A DNA stretch of 64,000 nucleotides from DASYRM01 sp036004405. GTDB lineage: Bacteria; Acidobacteriota; Vicinamibacteria; Vicinamibacterales; UBA2999. Positions 24,535 to 34,404 of the stretch are shown here, piece by piece (the stretch's first letter is position 1; each line of letters opens with the position of its first letter). Both the position numbers and the translations under genes were made by a program. The stretch covers positions 40,696 through 104,695 of the forward strand of contig DASYRM010000187.1 of assembly GCA_036004405.1 (NCBI GenBank). The letters are read 5' to 3'. A model generated the notes under the pieces. That model was not told where the DNA came from. It saw only the letters and a program-made list of their open reading frames with translations, and made no database searches.

Positions 24535-26127
24535 ATGACGCGCTTCTCCCTCACCTGCCGCACCCGAGTCTACCGGACGCTGTTTGTCCGGAGCGCGACG
24601 GTGTTTGCCGTCGCCGTCAGCCTGCTCACCGCCCCGGCCGCCCAGGCCCAGGGCCGGCGCGCGCGGCTGTCGGACGACCTGGCCAAGAAGCTCGAACAGG
24701 GCGATAGCGCCACCACCTCCGTGATTGTCAGCGGGAGCGAGACCAAGGTGCTGGCGATCGCGGCCCGGCACGGCCTGCGTGTGAGCAAGCTGCTCGCGAC
24801 CGGCGCCGTGCTCGACGTGCCGGCCGGCAGCCTGGACGCCCTGTCGCGCGACGCCGACGTGGACGCCCTGAGCAGCGACCAGGACCTGCGGAGCTCGATG
24901 GCCGTCACCCGGGAGGCGATCGGCGCCGACCTGCTGCAGACCGCCGGGGCGCTGGCCGCCAACCTCGGTCCCATCACCGGCAAGGGCGTGGGCGTGGCCG
25001 TGATCGATTCGGGCGTGGCCCTCCTGCCGCAGCTGGCCGACCGCGTGCTGCTGCGCAAGGACTTCACCGGCTCGAAGAACGTGAACGACCTGTTCGGGCA
25101 TGGCACGCACATCGCCGGCATCATCGCGGCCACGGCCGCCGGTGCGGCGGACTCGACGACCGGCGTGGCCCCGGGCGCGCAGATCATCAGCCTGAAGGTG
25201 CTGGACGCGAAGGGCAACGGCAAGGCCAGCGCCGCCATCCAGGCCATCGACTTCGCCATCGCCAACAAGGCCCTGTTCAACATCAAGGTGATCAACCTGT
25301 CGCTCGGCATGGCGGTGCTGCAGTCCTACAAGGACGACCCGCTGTGCCAGGCGGTGGAGCGCGCCTACCGCGCCGGCATCGTGGTGGTTGCAGCCGCGGG
25401 CAATCATGGGAAGCTGGCCGACGGCACGCGCGTGGCGGGCCTGATCGACAGCCCCGGCAACTCGCCGTTTGCCATCACCGTGGGCGCCGTGAACACCAAG
25501 GGCACGGCCTACCGCAGCGACGACGTGATGGCCACCTACAGCTCGATGGGCCCCACCCGCTTCGACCACCTGGTGAAGCCGGACCTGGTGGCGCCGGGCA
25601 ACAAGATCACGGGGCTGGCGGCGCCGAACTCCACGCTCGTGAAGGAGCACCCGGAGCTCGTGACCGGCACGGGCGCCAGCGCGCGCCTGACGCTGAGCGG
25701 CACCAGCCAGGCGGCGGCCGTCACCAGCGGCGCCGTGGCGCAGCTGGCGCAAGTGCTGAAGAATTCAACGCCGGCGCAAATCAGGGCCCGTCTGCAGTTT
25801 GGCGCCGAGCGACTCGACGGCGCTGTCTTGGTTGAGAGCGGGGCTGGCAGCCTGAACGTCCTCGGGGCACTGCTGGCAACGAAGGCGAAGGCCACGCGGA
25901 TTGACGGGGAGAGCGTGGAAGCTGGTCGACTGGTCTTTGGAGACAAGACCGTCCTCGCGGACACGATGGTCGGGGCCGACACCATCGTTTGGGCTGACAC
26001 CATCGTTTGGGCTGACACGATCGTTTGGGCCGACACCATCGTTTGGGCTGACACCATCGTCTGGGCCGACACCATCGTTTGGGCCGACACCATCGTCTGG
26101 GCCGACACCATCGTCTGGGCCGACTGA
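24535..26127 (+). CDS. Secreted subtilisin-like serine protease (S8) with ADTIVW repeats
   Basis: A 530-residue protein with a signal peptide (about 1-38, ending AQAQ). A propeptide-like region (about 45-120) precedes the S8 catalytic domain (about 145-450). The triad residues are Asp158 in AVIDSGV, His189 in GHGTHIAG and Ser391 in LSGTSQAAA, with the oxyanion Asn290 in AAAGNHG. The last 51 residues are eight near-perfect copies of ADTIVW plus a degenerate one. Such a tail could form a small beta stack for surface attachment or oligomer formation. It is co-directional with the HTH gene 26 bases upstream. Confidence 0.9.
   Translation: MTRFSLTCRTRVYRTLFVRSATVFAVAVSLLTAPAAQAQGRRARLSDDLAKKLEQGDSATTSVIVSGSETKVLAIAARHGLRVSKLLATGAVLDVPAGSLDALSRDADVDALSSDQDLRSSMAVTREAIGADLLQTAGALAANLGPITGKGVGVAVIDSGVALLPQLADRVLLRKDFTGSKNVNDLFGHGTHIAGIIAATAAGAADSTTGVAPGAQIISLKVLDAKGNGKASAAIQAIDFAIANKALFNIKVINLSLGMAVLQSYKDDPLCQAVERAYRAGIVVVAAAGNHGKLADGTRVAGLIDSPGNSPFAITVGAVNTKGTAYRSDDVMATYSSMGPTRFDHLVKPDLVAPGNKITGLAAPNSTLVKEHPELVTGTGASARLTLSGTSQAAAVTSGAVAQLAQVLKNSTPAQIRARLQFGAERLDGAVLVESGAGSLNVLGALLATKAKATRIDGESVEAGRLVFGDKTVLADTMVGADTIVWADTIVWADTIVWADTIVWADTIVWADTIVWADTIVWADTIVWAD
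25975..26118 (+). repeat. 18-bp tandem repeats encoding ADTIVW
   Basis: Eight consecutive 18-base units of the form GCCGACACCATCGTTTGG with only synonymous variation (GCC/GCT, ACC/ACG, GTT/GTC). They end the protease gene just before GCCGACTGA. Purely silent differences indicate selection on the peptide or recent expansion. Confidence 0.92.
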
Positions 26128-26212
26128 TTTGACTTCACGTTCTTTCCCGTCCTTGCACGGAGCGTGACCTAATGTCGTAGGACTGATGCGCCGATAGGCC
26201 CGTCACAAGGCC

Positions 26213-28147
26213 TTGAGTTTCGGTATCCGTCCTATTCGCTCGGCATACCTGACAGCCGTCATAGTCGTCGGCTTGCTCGTGATCGGCCGGTCACTTGGCG
26301 AACTTGCTTCGCAGCCGCCAGGGTTTGAATGGTTGATCCTGGCGTCGATGACAGTCTTGGCGGGCTGCTTCACGATCAAGCTCCCCTCTCTTCCCGCCAA
26401 CCTATCCGTCTCTGAAACATTCGTATTCACATCAGTCCTGTTGTTTGGTTCGGCTGCGGGAACCGTGACCGTTGTGGTCGAGGCACTCGTCATTTCGTTC
26501 TGGCAGAAAACCGCGAGGAGCACGTCCTCCCGTCTACTGTTCAATGCAGCCGCGCCAGCGATTGCGATTCGCGCATCAGCGGACGCCTTCTTCCTAGCCT
26601 CACGTGTCACGCCTGGCCAGATCACCAGCGGCAATTTGCAACACGTGGTCCTCCCGATCTTTGGGTTGGCGCTTCTGTATTTCGCTTTCAACAGTTGCTT
26701 AATTGCGGCCGCAATGGCGACCGACCGCGGGTCCGCGGCAATCAAGATGTGGCGCCGAAACCTCCCCGCCGTCAGCGTCAACTACTTCGTAGGTAGTTGC
26801 GTCGCAATGTTTATCTCTGCGTACGCCGCCGAACTAAATTTGGCCGTACTTGGCATCATCGTTCCAATCTTGTTGGTGTCGTACTACACCTTTCGCACGT
26901 CAATGGGGCGTCTCGAGGACGCCAACCGACACGTTCGCCACATTAACGAGCTATATCTCTCGACGATCGAAGCGCTCGCAATGGCTGTCGACGCCAAGGA
27001 TCAAATCACTCACGGACACATCCGGCGCGTTCAGGTTTACGCGACACAGCTTGCCGAACGGCTCGGAGTCACAGACGAACAGCAGCTGCGAGCGATCGAA
27101 GCCGCCGCGCTCCTTCACGACATGGGCAAGCTTGCCATTCCGGAACACATTCTCAACAAGCCAGGCAAGTTGACCTCTGCGGAATTCGAAAAGATGAAGA
27201 GACACGCGGATATCGGCGCGGATCTTCTTTCTTCGATTAGCTTTCCGTACCCTGTCGTTCCAATCGTACGCCACCACCACGAAAACTGGAACGGAACGGG
27301 CTACCCTTCAGGGCTCTCTGGTCACGACATACCGCTAGGAGCACGCATCCTCTCCGTCGTGGACTGCTTCGATGCGCTCACGTCCGACAGACCCTACCGA
27401 CCACGAATGTCGGACGATGATTCGTTCGCAATCCTTCGAGAACGAAGTGGAAAAATGTACGACCCTCTCGTCGTCGATACCTTCATGGCAGTGTTTCCTG
27501 ATATCTCTCCCCTGGCTATTCAGGCCGGACAGCAGGCCAGGAGCTTTCTGCCTACCCTGTCCGGCTCCTCCGGACTGAACCCATTGGAGCAAATCCGCAC
27601 TAATGCCGAGCAAACCACACTTCTTGAAGAATGTGCCCTTGCTCTAAAGCATTCGACCAGCCGTAGGGAAGCGACTGAGGTCGCAGCCCAATTCATGGCA
27701 ATGCTGACTCCGGCGAAGGTCTGTGCCTTCTTTGAGTACAACGCCGAAGAGGATGCTCTCGTCTGCGTGCAATCAGCGGGCGATACGGACGTCACGCTCG
27801 CAGGCCTCTTGATCAAGAACGGAGAACGCACCACAGGCTGGGCGGTGGCGCACGACAGCGTGATGGCCAATTCGCCCGCTACTCTCGATCTCATGGAGCG
27901 AGCGAGCATGTTCAACCCGCCCCTTAGGAGTGCAATCGTCGCTCCGCTAAAACGAAACGGGACGATCTTAGGGGCGCTCGCAGGGTATACCTCCAGCTCG
28001 GAGAGCTTCTCAGACGATCATCAGTACGCCATCGAGCGAATCGCCGCCGCATTTGTGGCGCGGCATCTGGCCTCGCCGCAGCCTGCCGAACGAGTCGTTC
28101 CGGTGCGATCTGTCATCTCTGGTTCGAAGACCATCGAGAAGGCCTGA
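26213..28147 (+). CDS. Membrane HD-GYP phosphodiesterase with C-terminal GAF domain
   Basis: A 644-residue protein. Residues 1-228 form a multi-helix membrane sensor with the motif LSVSETFVFTSVLLFGSAAG. The HD-GYP domain (about 250-410) has HGHIRRV, the HD pair at 302-303 in LLHDMGKLAIPEHIL, and HHENWNGTGYPSGL (355-368), so the c-di-GMP-hydrolysing site looks complete. Residues about 460-625 resemble GAF (ending APLKRNGTILGALAGY). The start is TTG with AAGG just upstream. Base and codon use are visibly less GC-rich than neighbours, suggesting transfer or weak expression. Confidence 0.85.
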   Translation: MSFGIRPIRSAYLTAVIVVGLLVIGRSLGELASQPPGFEWLILASMTVLAGCFTIKLPSLPANLSVSETFVFTSVLLFGSAAGTVTVVVEALVISFWQKTARSTSSRLLFNAAAPAIAIRASADAFFLASRVTPGQITSGNLQHVVLPIFGLALLYFAFNSCLIAAAMATDRGSAAIKMWRRNLPAVSVNYFVGSCVAMFISAYAAELNLAVLGIIVPILLVSYYTFRTSMGRLEDANRHVRHINELYLSTIEALAMAVDAKDQITHGHIRRVQVYATQLAERLGVTDEQQLRAIEAAALLHDMGKLAIPEHILNKPGKLTSAEFEKMKRHADIGADLLSSISFPYPVVPIVRHHHENWNGTGYPSGLSGHDIPLGARILSVVDCFDALTSDRPYRPRMSDDDSFAILRERSGKMYDPLVVDTFMAVFPDISPLAIQAGQQARSFLPTLSGSSGLNPLEQIRTNAEQTTLLEECALALKHSTSRREATEVAAQFMAMLTPAKVCAFFEYNAEEDALVCVQSAGDTDVTLAGLLIKNGERTTGWAVAHDSVMANSPATLDLMERASMFNPPLRSAIVAPLKRNGTILGALAGYTSSSESFSDDHQYAIERIAAAFVARHLASPQPAERVVPVRSVISGSKTIEKA

Positions 28148-28191
28148 CGACGTAGACGACCGCTACTCCGTCCAACACCGCGCGCAGTCAT

Positions 28192-29458
28192 CTAGCAGGC
28201 TGATGAAAAAGTGACTCGCGTCACCATATCTATTCCCTTGTGCGTTGCGCACTGGTCATCGCGAAGCGGCTCCGCGCGGTGGGAGCGGCGCTCACGCGGG
28301 CCTCGCCAGCAGCGTCCGCAGCCGGACCATGTTGTAGGCGGCGGCGGTCAGGGTCACGACCCAATCGACGAGTTCGCCGCCGCGGTGTCGCAACCGCCGC
28401 AGGCCGCCGATGGTCTTCATCCAGCCAAAGACTTGCTCAATCAGTTTCCGTTTCCGCTGACTGATGGCATAGCCCTCGTGCCGCGTCGTCCGACCATCGA
28501 TCGCGCGGCCCTTCACCTTCTGCGCGACGTGTGGGGTCACCCCTTTCGCGCGGACGCCCTCCACAAAGCTGGGGACGTCGAACCCCTTATCGCCGCCCAC
28601 CGTGACGGCGTCGCGTGCTTCGTCCAAGAGGAGCAGCGCGGCCTCACGCTCGGCCGTCCCCGTCGCGGCGGTCACGCACACGTTGGCCACCAAGCCATGC
28701 CGGTTGTCGAGCAGGACGTGACCCGCGTACGACAGCTTGGCCTCCCGCCCGGCGCCTTTGCGCGCCAGCATCGCGTCCGGATCGGTCGTCGACTGATGGG
28801 TGTCGTTGCGCCGCGATTCCCCGTGGAAATTGACCGTGGGATTGCCCGGGTCGTCGGGCGGTTCGCGGGGCGTCTCGCCCTTGGGGCGGAAGCTCTTCAG
28901 GCTCGCCCACGCCTCCCGCAGCGTGCCATCGACGGTGAAATGCTCATCGGAGAGCAGATCCGCCTGACGCGCCTGATCGACCACGGCATCAAAGAAGGCG
29001 GCCGCAATCTCGCCCTCGAGCAGCCGATCGCGGTTCTTGCTGAAGGTGGTCGGCGACCAGATCTCCTCATCCATCCCGAGGCCCACGAACCAGCGAAACA
29101 AAATGCTGTAGTCGATCTCTTCCATCAGCAGCCGCTCGCTGCGAATCGTGTAGAGCGACTGCAGCACCAGCGCCCGCAGCAGCTGCTCCGGGGGGATCGA
29201 GGGCCGGCCCATGTCCGAGTACATGCGGTCAAACCGCGGCGACAGCGTGGTCAGGACCTCGTCGGTCATCCGCCGAATCGCGCGCAGCGGGTGGTCCGGA
29301 CGGACCCGCTGCTCCGGGACCACGTAACTGAACATGTGGCTGGTCTGCTCGTCAGATCCGCGCATGCGGTCGCTCCCTTCGCCAGAAGTGGGAGCATGGT
29401 AGTACGCGGAGATCATGATGTCGATCCCCCGCGAGTCACTTTTTCATCAGCCTGCTAG
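28192..29458. mobile_element. Complete IS5-type insertion sequence with CTAG target duplication
   Basis: Perfect 26-base terminal inverted repeats begin GCAGGCTGAT at 28196 and end at 29454. Both are flanked by CTAG (28192-28195 and 29455-29458). One transposase gene fills it on the minus strand. The perfect ends and intact frame suggest recent insertion. The right CTAG is also the left flank of the adjoining IS701-type element. Confidence 0.88.
28292..29416 (-). CDS. IS5-family transposase
   Basis: A 374-residue DDE transposase. The three catalytic acidic residues are expected in FTVDGTLREAW (Asp), VGGDKGFDVPSF (Asp) and RKLIEQVFGWMK (Glu). The N-terminal part (about 30-100, with RRMTDEVLTTLSPRFDRMYS) is the DUF772-type domain usual in this family. 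The frame is intact and enclosed by the element's 26-base inverted repeats. The upstream limit near the right repeat fits a promoter inside the IS end. Some databases group this type with IS1182; I keep IS5 family. Confidence 0.9.
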   Translation of the reverse strand: MISAYYHAPTSGEGSDRMRGSDEQTSHMFSYVVPEQRVRPDHPLRAIRRMTDEVLTTLSPRFDRMYSDMGRPSIPPEQLLRALVLQSLYTIRSERLLMEEIDYSILFRWFVGLGMDEEIWSPTTFSKNRDRLLEGEIAAAFFDAVVDQARQADLLSDEHFTVDGTLREAWASLKSFRPKGETPREPPDDPGNPTVNFHGESRRNDTHQSTTDPDAMLARKGAGREAKLSYAGHVLLDNRHGLVANVCVTAATGTAEREAALLLLDEARDAVTVGGDKGFDVPSFVEGVRAKGVTPHVAQKVKGRAIDGRTTRHEGYAISQRKRKLIEQVFGWMKTIGGLRRLRHRGGELVDWVVTLTAAAYNMVRLRTLLARPA

Positions 29459-30870
29459 TACCACTTGATCACATCCGCGAGTAGCCACGCGGCAGCTGGT
29501 CGTGAGTTACGGCGCGGCCACACAACGGGCAGCTCGGGAGCTTACGCAGAAGCAGCGGCTGGAGATGCCGCCGCACGAGGGCGAGCGTCCATGGAATCCG
29601 CCGCCGGGGGGGAAAGCGCCCGACGGAGGGCGAGGAAGGCGTGGGCGGCCGCGCAGAGGGCCGCGTGGTGGTGAAAGCCTTGCCACGTACGCCCTTCAAA
29701 GTGGTCCAACCCGAGCTCGCCTTTCATCTCTTGATAGTCGCGCTCGATCCGCCAGCGCAGCTTGGCGAGGCGCACCAGCGTGCGCAGCGGTGTCGTCGCG
29801 GGTAACGACGAGAGATAGAACTTCGTGGGCGCGGCCTCGCCCCGCGGCCACTCGCTGAGGCACCACACCTCGGGGCCCGGGCCCGCTCCTTCCGAATGGC
29901 GATGGGCCAGGTGCACCCGGACGGCGGCGAACAAGGAGGCCTGTGGGCCGCGCGAGCCGTCGCGCCAGGTCACGCGTCGATGCGCGCGCTGCGCCGCCAG
30001 CGTGGCGATCGTCATCGCACGGGTGCCGGCCGGCGGGCGCGCAATGGCCCGGTGTCGGCCCGTGGGCCCGCGACGCGGCGGCACGGCGAACGCAGTCCCA
30101 GGCGGCCACACGACCAGCCCGCCTTGCACGCGGAGCAGGTAGGGCAACCCGCGCGTCGTGAGTGCCGCGCGAAACGCCGTGACATCGCCAAACGCGGCGT
30201 CGCCCAGCACGACGTGACGCCGGACGCCGGTGGCCAGCGCGGCATCGAGCAAGGCCAGCGCATGCTGCCACTTCGGCGCAAACGCGATGTCGTCGGGCAC
30301 GCCCGCCGCGCGACACCGTGTCGGGTCGTCGGTCCAGGTCTCTGGCAGATACAAGCGCATGCCGATGCAGCCGCTCCCGCGCTCGCCCGCGAGATGGAGG
30401 CTCGTCGCAATCTGCCCATTGTCCGTGCGTCCCCACGTGCCCGAGTACTGCCGGGCGACCCCGACGGAGTGGCGCCCCTTCTTGGGAAAGCCCGTGTCGT
30501 CCACGACGAACGCCGTCACGCCGGGCAGATCGTGATCGAGGGTCGCGGCCAGCCGCGCGAAGATCGTCTCCGCTGCCCACGGACTGACGACGACACACTG
30601 CTGCAGCCGCTGCCGCATCGCTTGCACGTCGGCCGGATCATCGACGAGCCGAGCCGCGATCGGCTCGATACTTTTCCGCTCGCCGTCCAGTAACAGGCCC
30701 GTGACGTATTGGGTCATGGCCGCTCGGCGTTCGGGCCGGCCCATCCCTGTCGTCAACCGATCGAGGTACGTCGTCAGCTCACGATCCAGCTGCTTGAGGG
30801 CACGTGGCGTCACGCGCCCCAATAGATCACCAACGGATCACCGAGTCAAGATGTGACTGAGTAGTACTAG
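29455..30870. mobile_element. IS701-type insertion sequence with CTAG target site
   Basis: Imperfect inverted ends: the left reads CTAGTACCACTTGATCACATC and the right end, complemented, starts CTAGTACTACT and also contains TCACATC. CTAG flanks both sides (29455-29458 and 30867-30870), matching the YTAR 4-base target of the IS701 family. The left CTAG is shared with the preceding IS5-type element. Confidence 0.82.
29542..30822 (-). CDS. IS701-family transposase
   Basis: A 426-residue transposase with the family's DDE core: FVVDDTGFPKKGRHSVGVAR (first Asp), LGDAAFGD (second Asp) and KLRWRIERDYQEMKGELGLD (Glu). The SVGVARQYSGTWGRTDNGQ segment is characteristic of IS701. The N-terminus (about 25-90) carries RRAAMTQYVTGLLLDGERKS, also typical. 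No frameshift is seen. The start at 30822 places the gene close to the right inverted repeat. It is intact and potentially active. Confidence 0.9.
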   Translation of the reverse strand: MGRVTPRALKQLDRELTTYLDRLTTGMGRPERRAAMTQYVTGLLLDGERKSIEPIAARLVDDPADVQAMRQRLQQCVVVSPWAAETIFARLAATLDHDLPGVTAFVVDDTGFPKKGRHSVGVARQYSGTWGRTDNGQIATSLHLAGERGSGCIGMRLYLPETWTDDPTRCRAAGVPDDIAFAPKWQHALALLDAALATGVRRHVVLGDAAFGDVTAFRAALTTRGLPYLLRVQGGLVVWPPGTAFAVPPRRGPTGRHRAIARPPAGTRAMTIATLAAQRAHRRVTWRDGSRGPQASLFAAVRVHLAHRHSEGAGPGPEVWCLSEWPRGEAAPTKFYLSSLPATTPLRTLVRLAKLRWRIERDYQEMKGELGLDHFEGRTWQGFHHHAALCAAAHAFLALRRALSPPAADSMDARPRAAASPAAASA

Positions 30871-31005
30871 CGTCCGGATCATTGCCAGCCGACACAATCC
30901 TTCATCTTCGTTCACCGTCCCTTCGGCCCGCTCGCATGATCCGCAGCGATGTGCCGATACACCCCTCTGGCGGATCGATCCGCCTCCTAGGCCGAGGGGC
31001 TGACA

Positions 31006-34000
31006 ATGAGGTTGAAGAACCGCAACTGGTGCGGTGTGGCGACGAGCGCGCTGGTGCTGATTCTGCTGTCGGCACACGCGGTCAGTGCCCAGACGCCGTC
31101 GCCCTGGACCGGCGTGATCCGCGACGATGCGGAGCAGGCGGCGGGCGCGTTCCCCGGCTTCAGCGTCACGCATCAGCGCAGCATGAGCGCCGACGGCCGG
31201 TTCCTCGTCTTCGATTCGAACCGGACACTCGTCGCCAGCGACACCAATGGCACCTTCGATGCCTTCGTGCGCGATCGACAGACCGGGGCGTTGCAGCGCG
31301 TGAGCGTCACGACGAACGGCACCCAGGGAGACGGGGCCAGCCACACGCCGGCGATCTCGGCGAACGGCCGTCATGTCGTGTTTCAGTCATCGGCGTCGAA
31401 TCTCGATCCGACCGATGTCAACGGCGTCCCGGATCTGTTCGTCCGCGACCTCGTCACTGGCGTCACGTCGCTCGTCACCGTCGGGCCCTCCGGCCAGCGT
31501 CTGAACTGCAACTGCGCAACGTTGTCAGCGCGGCTCAGTGGCGATGGCCGCTTCGTGCTGTTCTCGGCCGACTTCCGCATCGCGGGCGGCACGCTGCTGT
31601 GGCTGCGCGATCGGGATGCGGACCAGGACGGCGTGTTCGACGAACCCGGAAGCGTCACCACGACCGGGATCGAGATGGGCGCGATCGAAGGCGATCTGCT
31701 CGTGTGGATCTCCAGCGTCGCGATCACCAACGACGCGCGCTACGTCGCATTTTCCGCCGGCGCAGTCGACGAGAACGGCACCCCGCTCGGCAACCGTGTC
31801 TACTTCCACGACCGCACGCTGGGAACGTCGACACGCCTGGATCGTCCGCTGCCGGGCTCTGGAGACGTAAACGCCTTCAGCATGGCGCCCGACTTCAGCG
31901 ACAACGGGCAGCTTGCCTACACCAGCACCGCGCCGAATCTCGTGCCCGGCGACGCCGATGAATTCGCCGATGTCTTCGTCTACGACATCGCTACGGCGAC
32001 GAACACGCGGCTGCAGCTCACCCACGTCAGCACCGCCTTCGCGTATGCAGACGGCGCGGCCATCAGCGCGGACGGTCGCTTCGTGTCCTTCATGGGCTAC
32101 GAGATCGATGGCGGCGGGACCGAGCGCTGGAACGTCTATGCGATCGACCGCCAGCTCTCGGCCTCATTTGATATCAGCGTTCGCACCGACGGCTCCCGCG
32201 ACGACAACGCCACCGGCTCGTCGATGAGCGCCGACGGCAGCGCGATCGCGTTCAATGGCGGCACGGAGATCCTGCAGGAGGGCATTACCGTCGGCGGTGT
32301 GTTCGTGGCGACGGCCGTGTCGCTCACGTCAACGGTCACCCAGGTGCCCATGAACGGCGGCTCCGTGCCGGTAGAGATCGTCGTGCCGGCCGACACGTTC
32401 TGGACGGCGTTGCTGATTCAGGGAACTCGCGAGAATTACGGGGAGGTCGCCACATACAGCGGCGTCGGTCCAGGCACTCTGGATGTCCAGATTCCCAACT
32501 CCCCGGATGGTGAGCCAACCACGTATCAGGTGTGGCTCGGATCGGAAGTGGTCGTCGTCCAGCAGCTGGAGATGCCCACGGTGGGTTGGCTGGATCCCTA
32601 CTCAGGTCCCACCACCGGCGGCACGCCGTTTCAGATCACCGGCTCCGGCTTCGTGGATGGCGCGACAGTGACGTTCGACGACGTTCCCGCGACGGATGTT
32701 GTCGTCGAGGAAGGCGGCACCGTACTTCACGGCGTGACACCACCACACGTCGCTACGTTCGTCATGGTGACCGTCACCAACCCGAACGGCGGGACAAGCC
32801 CCGAGCCGGCGTGGTTCGCCTACTACGAGGAGACACCTCCCAACCAGCCACCGACGGCGAACGCCGGTGGTCCTTACTCGGGTGTGCGCAATGCCGCGAT
32901 TGCCTTTACGGGCGCCGCGTCGAGCGATCCGGATGGTCAGTCGCTGACGTACCTGTGGAACTTCGGCGACGGGGCCACGGGGACGGGCGCCGCGCCGGCG
33001 CACGCATACGCGACCGCCGGCACCTTCACGGTCACGCTGATCGTGAACGACGGCATGGCGAATTCGACGCCCGTGACCGCCACTGTGAACGTGGTCAACC
33101 AGGCTCCGACCGCACACCCGGGCGGCCCCTACACCGGCACACGCTTGGCGGACATCAGCATGAGCGGGGCGGCATCGACCGATCCCGAAGGCGACGCCTT
33201 GACCTACGCGTGGAATTTCGGTGACGGCAGTACGGGAAGCGGCGTGTCGCCGACGCATCGATACGCCGCGCTCGGCACCTTCACGGTGACGCTGATCGTA
33301 AACGACGGGGCCACGTTGTCGGCGCCCGTCTCCACGACGGTCCAGATCGGTAACGTCGGACCCGCGGTGGCGCTGACCAGTCCCGCCTCGGGAACGGTCT
33401 TTACCGTTCCATCGAACATCCCCGTGAGCGCCGCGGCCAGCGATCCGGACGGCACAGTGTCGCTGGTCGAGTTCTATGCCGGGGCGACGAAGATCGGTCA
33501 GGCGTCGAGCGCGCCCTACGCGATGACATGGTCAGGAGCGGCGGCAGGCACGTACGCTCTGACCGCGAAGGTGATCGACGACTCGGGCGCTGCCGTCACG
33601 TCCGCGCCGGTGTCGGTGACCGTCAATGCTCCGCCTTCCGTGGTGCTGACCTCACCGGCCGCAAACACCCAATTCGCGGCGCCGGCGACCATCACGGTGT
33701 CGGCAAGCGCGTCCGACTCGGACGGGCTCGTGACGCAGGTCGAATTCTTCCAGGGCGCGACGAGCCTGGGCCTGGACACGACGAGCCCGTATAGCGTGGT
33801 GTGGTCAGGCGTGGAGCCGGGCTCATACGTGATCACGGCCGTGGCTCGGGACAATCTCGGCGCTGTGGTCACGACCGCTGGCATCACCGTGAAGGTGACG
33901 GCCTCCGTCGCCCCTGCGGCCGACGCCTTTGTCAGGTCGTCGACGCCCAACGCCAATCTGGGCACCGTCAATGAGCTCATCGTCCACTGGGGCAACACCA

Positions 34001-34404
34001 GCAGCAACCAACGCTGGGCGTATTTGAAGTTCGATCTGACGAGCGTTCCCACGATCTCCGATGCGAAGCTCCGAGTGTTCGGAGCGATCAGCGGCACGAC
34101 GACCAACGTGATCCAGACCGCCGTCTATCCGGTGGCCGACACGAGCTGGTCGGAGACCGGCATCAATTGGAACAACAAGCCGCCCGTGGGTGCAGGCGCG
34201 CTCTCCGTGGTCACCATCGTGACGAACTCCACGACTCCGCGATGGTACGAACTGGACGTCACCGCCTACCTGCAGGCCGAGAAGGTCGCCGGGCGGAACC
34301 TCGTGACGCTGGCGCTCAAGTACGTCGGGCAGAGCACGAAGGAGTTGGAGCTGAACTCGAAGGAAGCGACGTCCAACCGGCCAGCCCTGTTCGTGGTGCC
34401 GTAG
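31006..34404 (+). CDS. Large secreted multidomain protein (propeller, TIG, PKD, Ig-like, DNRLRE)
   Basis: A 1132-residue protein with a signal peptide (about 1-29, ending VSAQ). Residues about 40-430 are TolB/WD40-like propeller repeats (MSADGRFLVFDS, ISANGRHVVFQSS, ISADGRFVSFMG). A TIG domain follows near 521-610. Two PKD domains start near 615 and 698 (ANAGGPYSG, HPGGPYTG, each with YAWNFGDGS-like motifs). Two Ig-like domains start near 785 and 875 (VALTSPASG, VVLTSPAAN). A DNRLRE domain runs from about 966 to the end (ADAFVRSSTPNANLG). It is probably a cell-surface carbohydrate- or matrix-binding protein. No catalytic site is evident. Confidence 0.85.
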   Translation: MRLKNRNWCGVATSALVLILLSAHAVSAQTPSPWTGVIRDDAEQAAGAFPGFSVTHQRSMSADGRFLVFDSNRTLVASDTNGTFDAFVRDRQTGALQRVSVTTNGTQGDGASHTPAISANGRHVVFQSSASNLDPTDVNGVPDLFVRDLVTGVTSLVTVGPSGQRLNCNCATLSARLSGDGRFVLFSADFRIAGGTLLWLRDRDADQDGVFDEPGSVTTTGIEMGAIEGDLLVWISSVAITNDARYVAFSAGAVDENGTPLGNRVYFHDRTLGTSTRLDRPLPGSGDVNAFSMAPDFSDNGQLAYTSTAPNLVPGDADEFADVFVYDIATATNTRLQLTHVSTAFAYADGAAISADGRFVSFMGYEIDGGGTERWNVYAIDRQLSASFDISVRTDGSRDDNATGSSMSADGSAIAFNGGTEILQEGITVGGVFVATAVSLTSTVTQVPMNGGSVPVEIVVPADTFWTALLIQGTRENYGEVATYSGVGPGTLDVQIPNSPDGEPTTYQVWLGSEVVVVQQLEMPTVGWLDPYSGPTTGGTPFQITGSGFVDGATVTFDDVPATDVVVEEGGTVLHGVTPPHVATFVMVTVTNPNGGTSPEPAWFAYYEETPPNQPPTANAGGPYSGVRNAAIAFTGAASSDPDGQSLTYLWNFGDGATGTGAAPAHAYATAGTFTVTLIVNDGMANSTPVTATVNVVNQAPTAHPGGPYTGTRLADISMSGAASTDPEGDALTYAWNFGDGSTGSGVSPTHRYAALGTFTVTLIVNDGATLSAPVSTTVQIGNVGPAVALTSPASGTVFTVPSNIPVSAAASDPDGTVSLVEFYAGATKIGQASSAPYAMTWSGAAAGTYALTAKVIDDSGAAVTSAPVSVTVNAPPSVVLTSPAANTQFAAPATITVSASASDSDGLVTQVEFFQGATSLGLDTTSPYSVVWSGVEPGSYVITAVARDNLGAVVTTAGITVKVTASVAPAADAFVRSSTPNANLGTVNELIVHWGNTSSNQRWAYLKFDLTSVPTISDAKLRVFGAISGTTTNVIQTAVYPVADTSWSETGINWNNKPPVGAGALSVVTIVTNSTTPRWYELDVTAYLQAEKVAGRNLVTLALKYVGQSTKELELNSKEATSNRPALFVVP

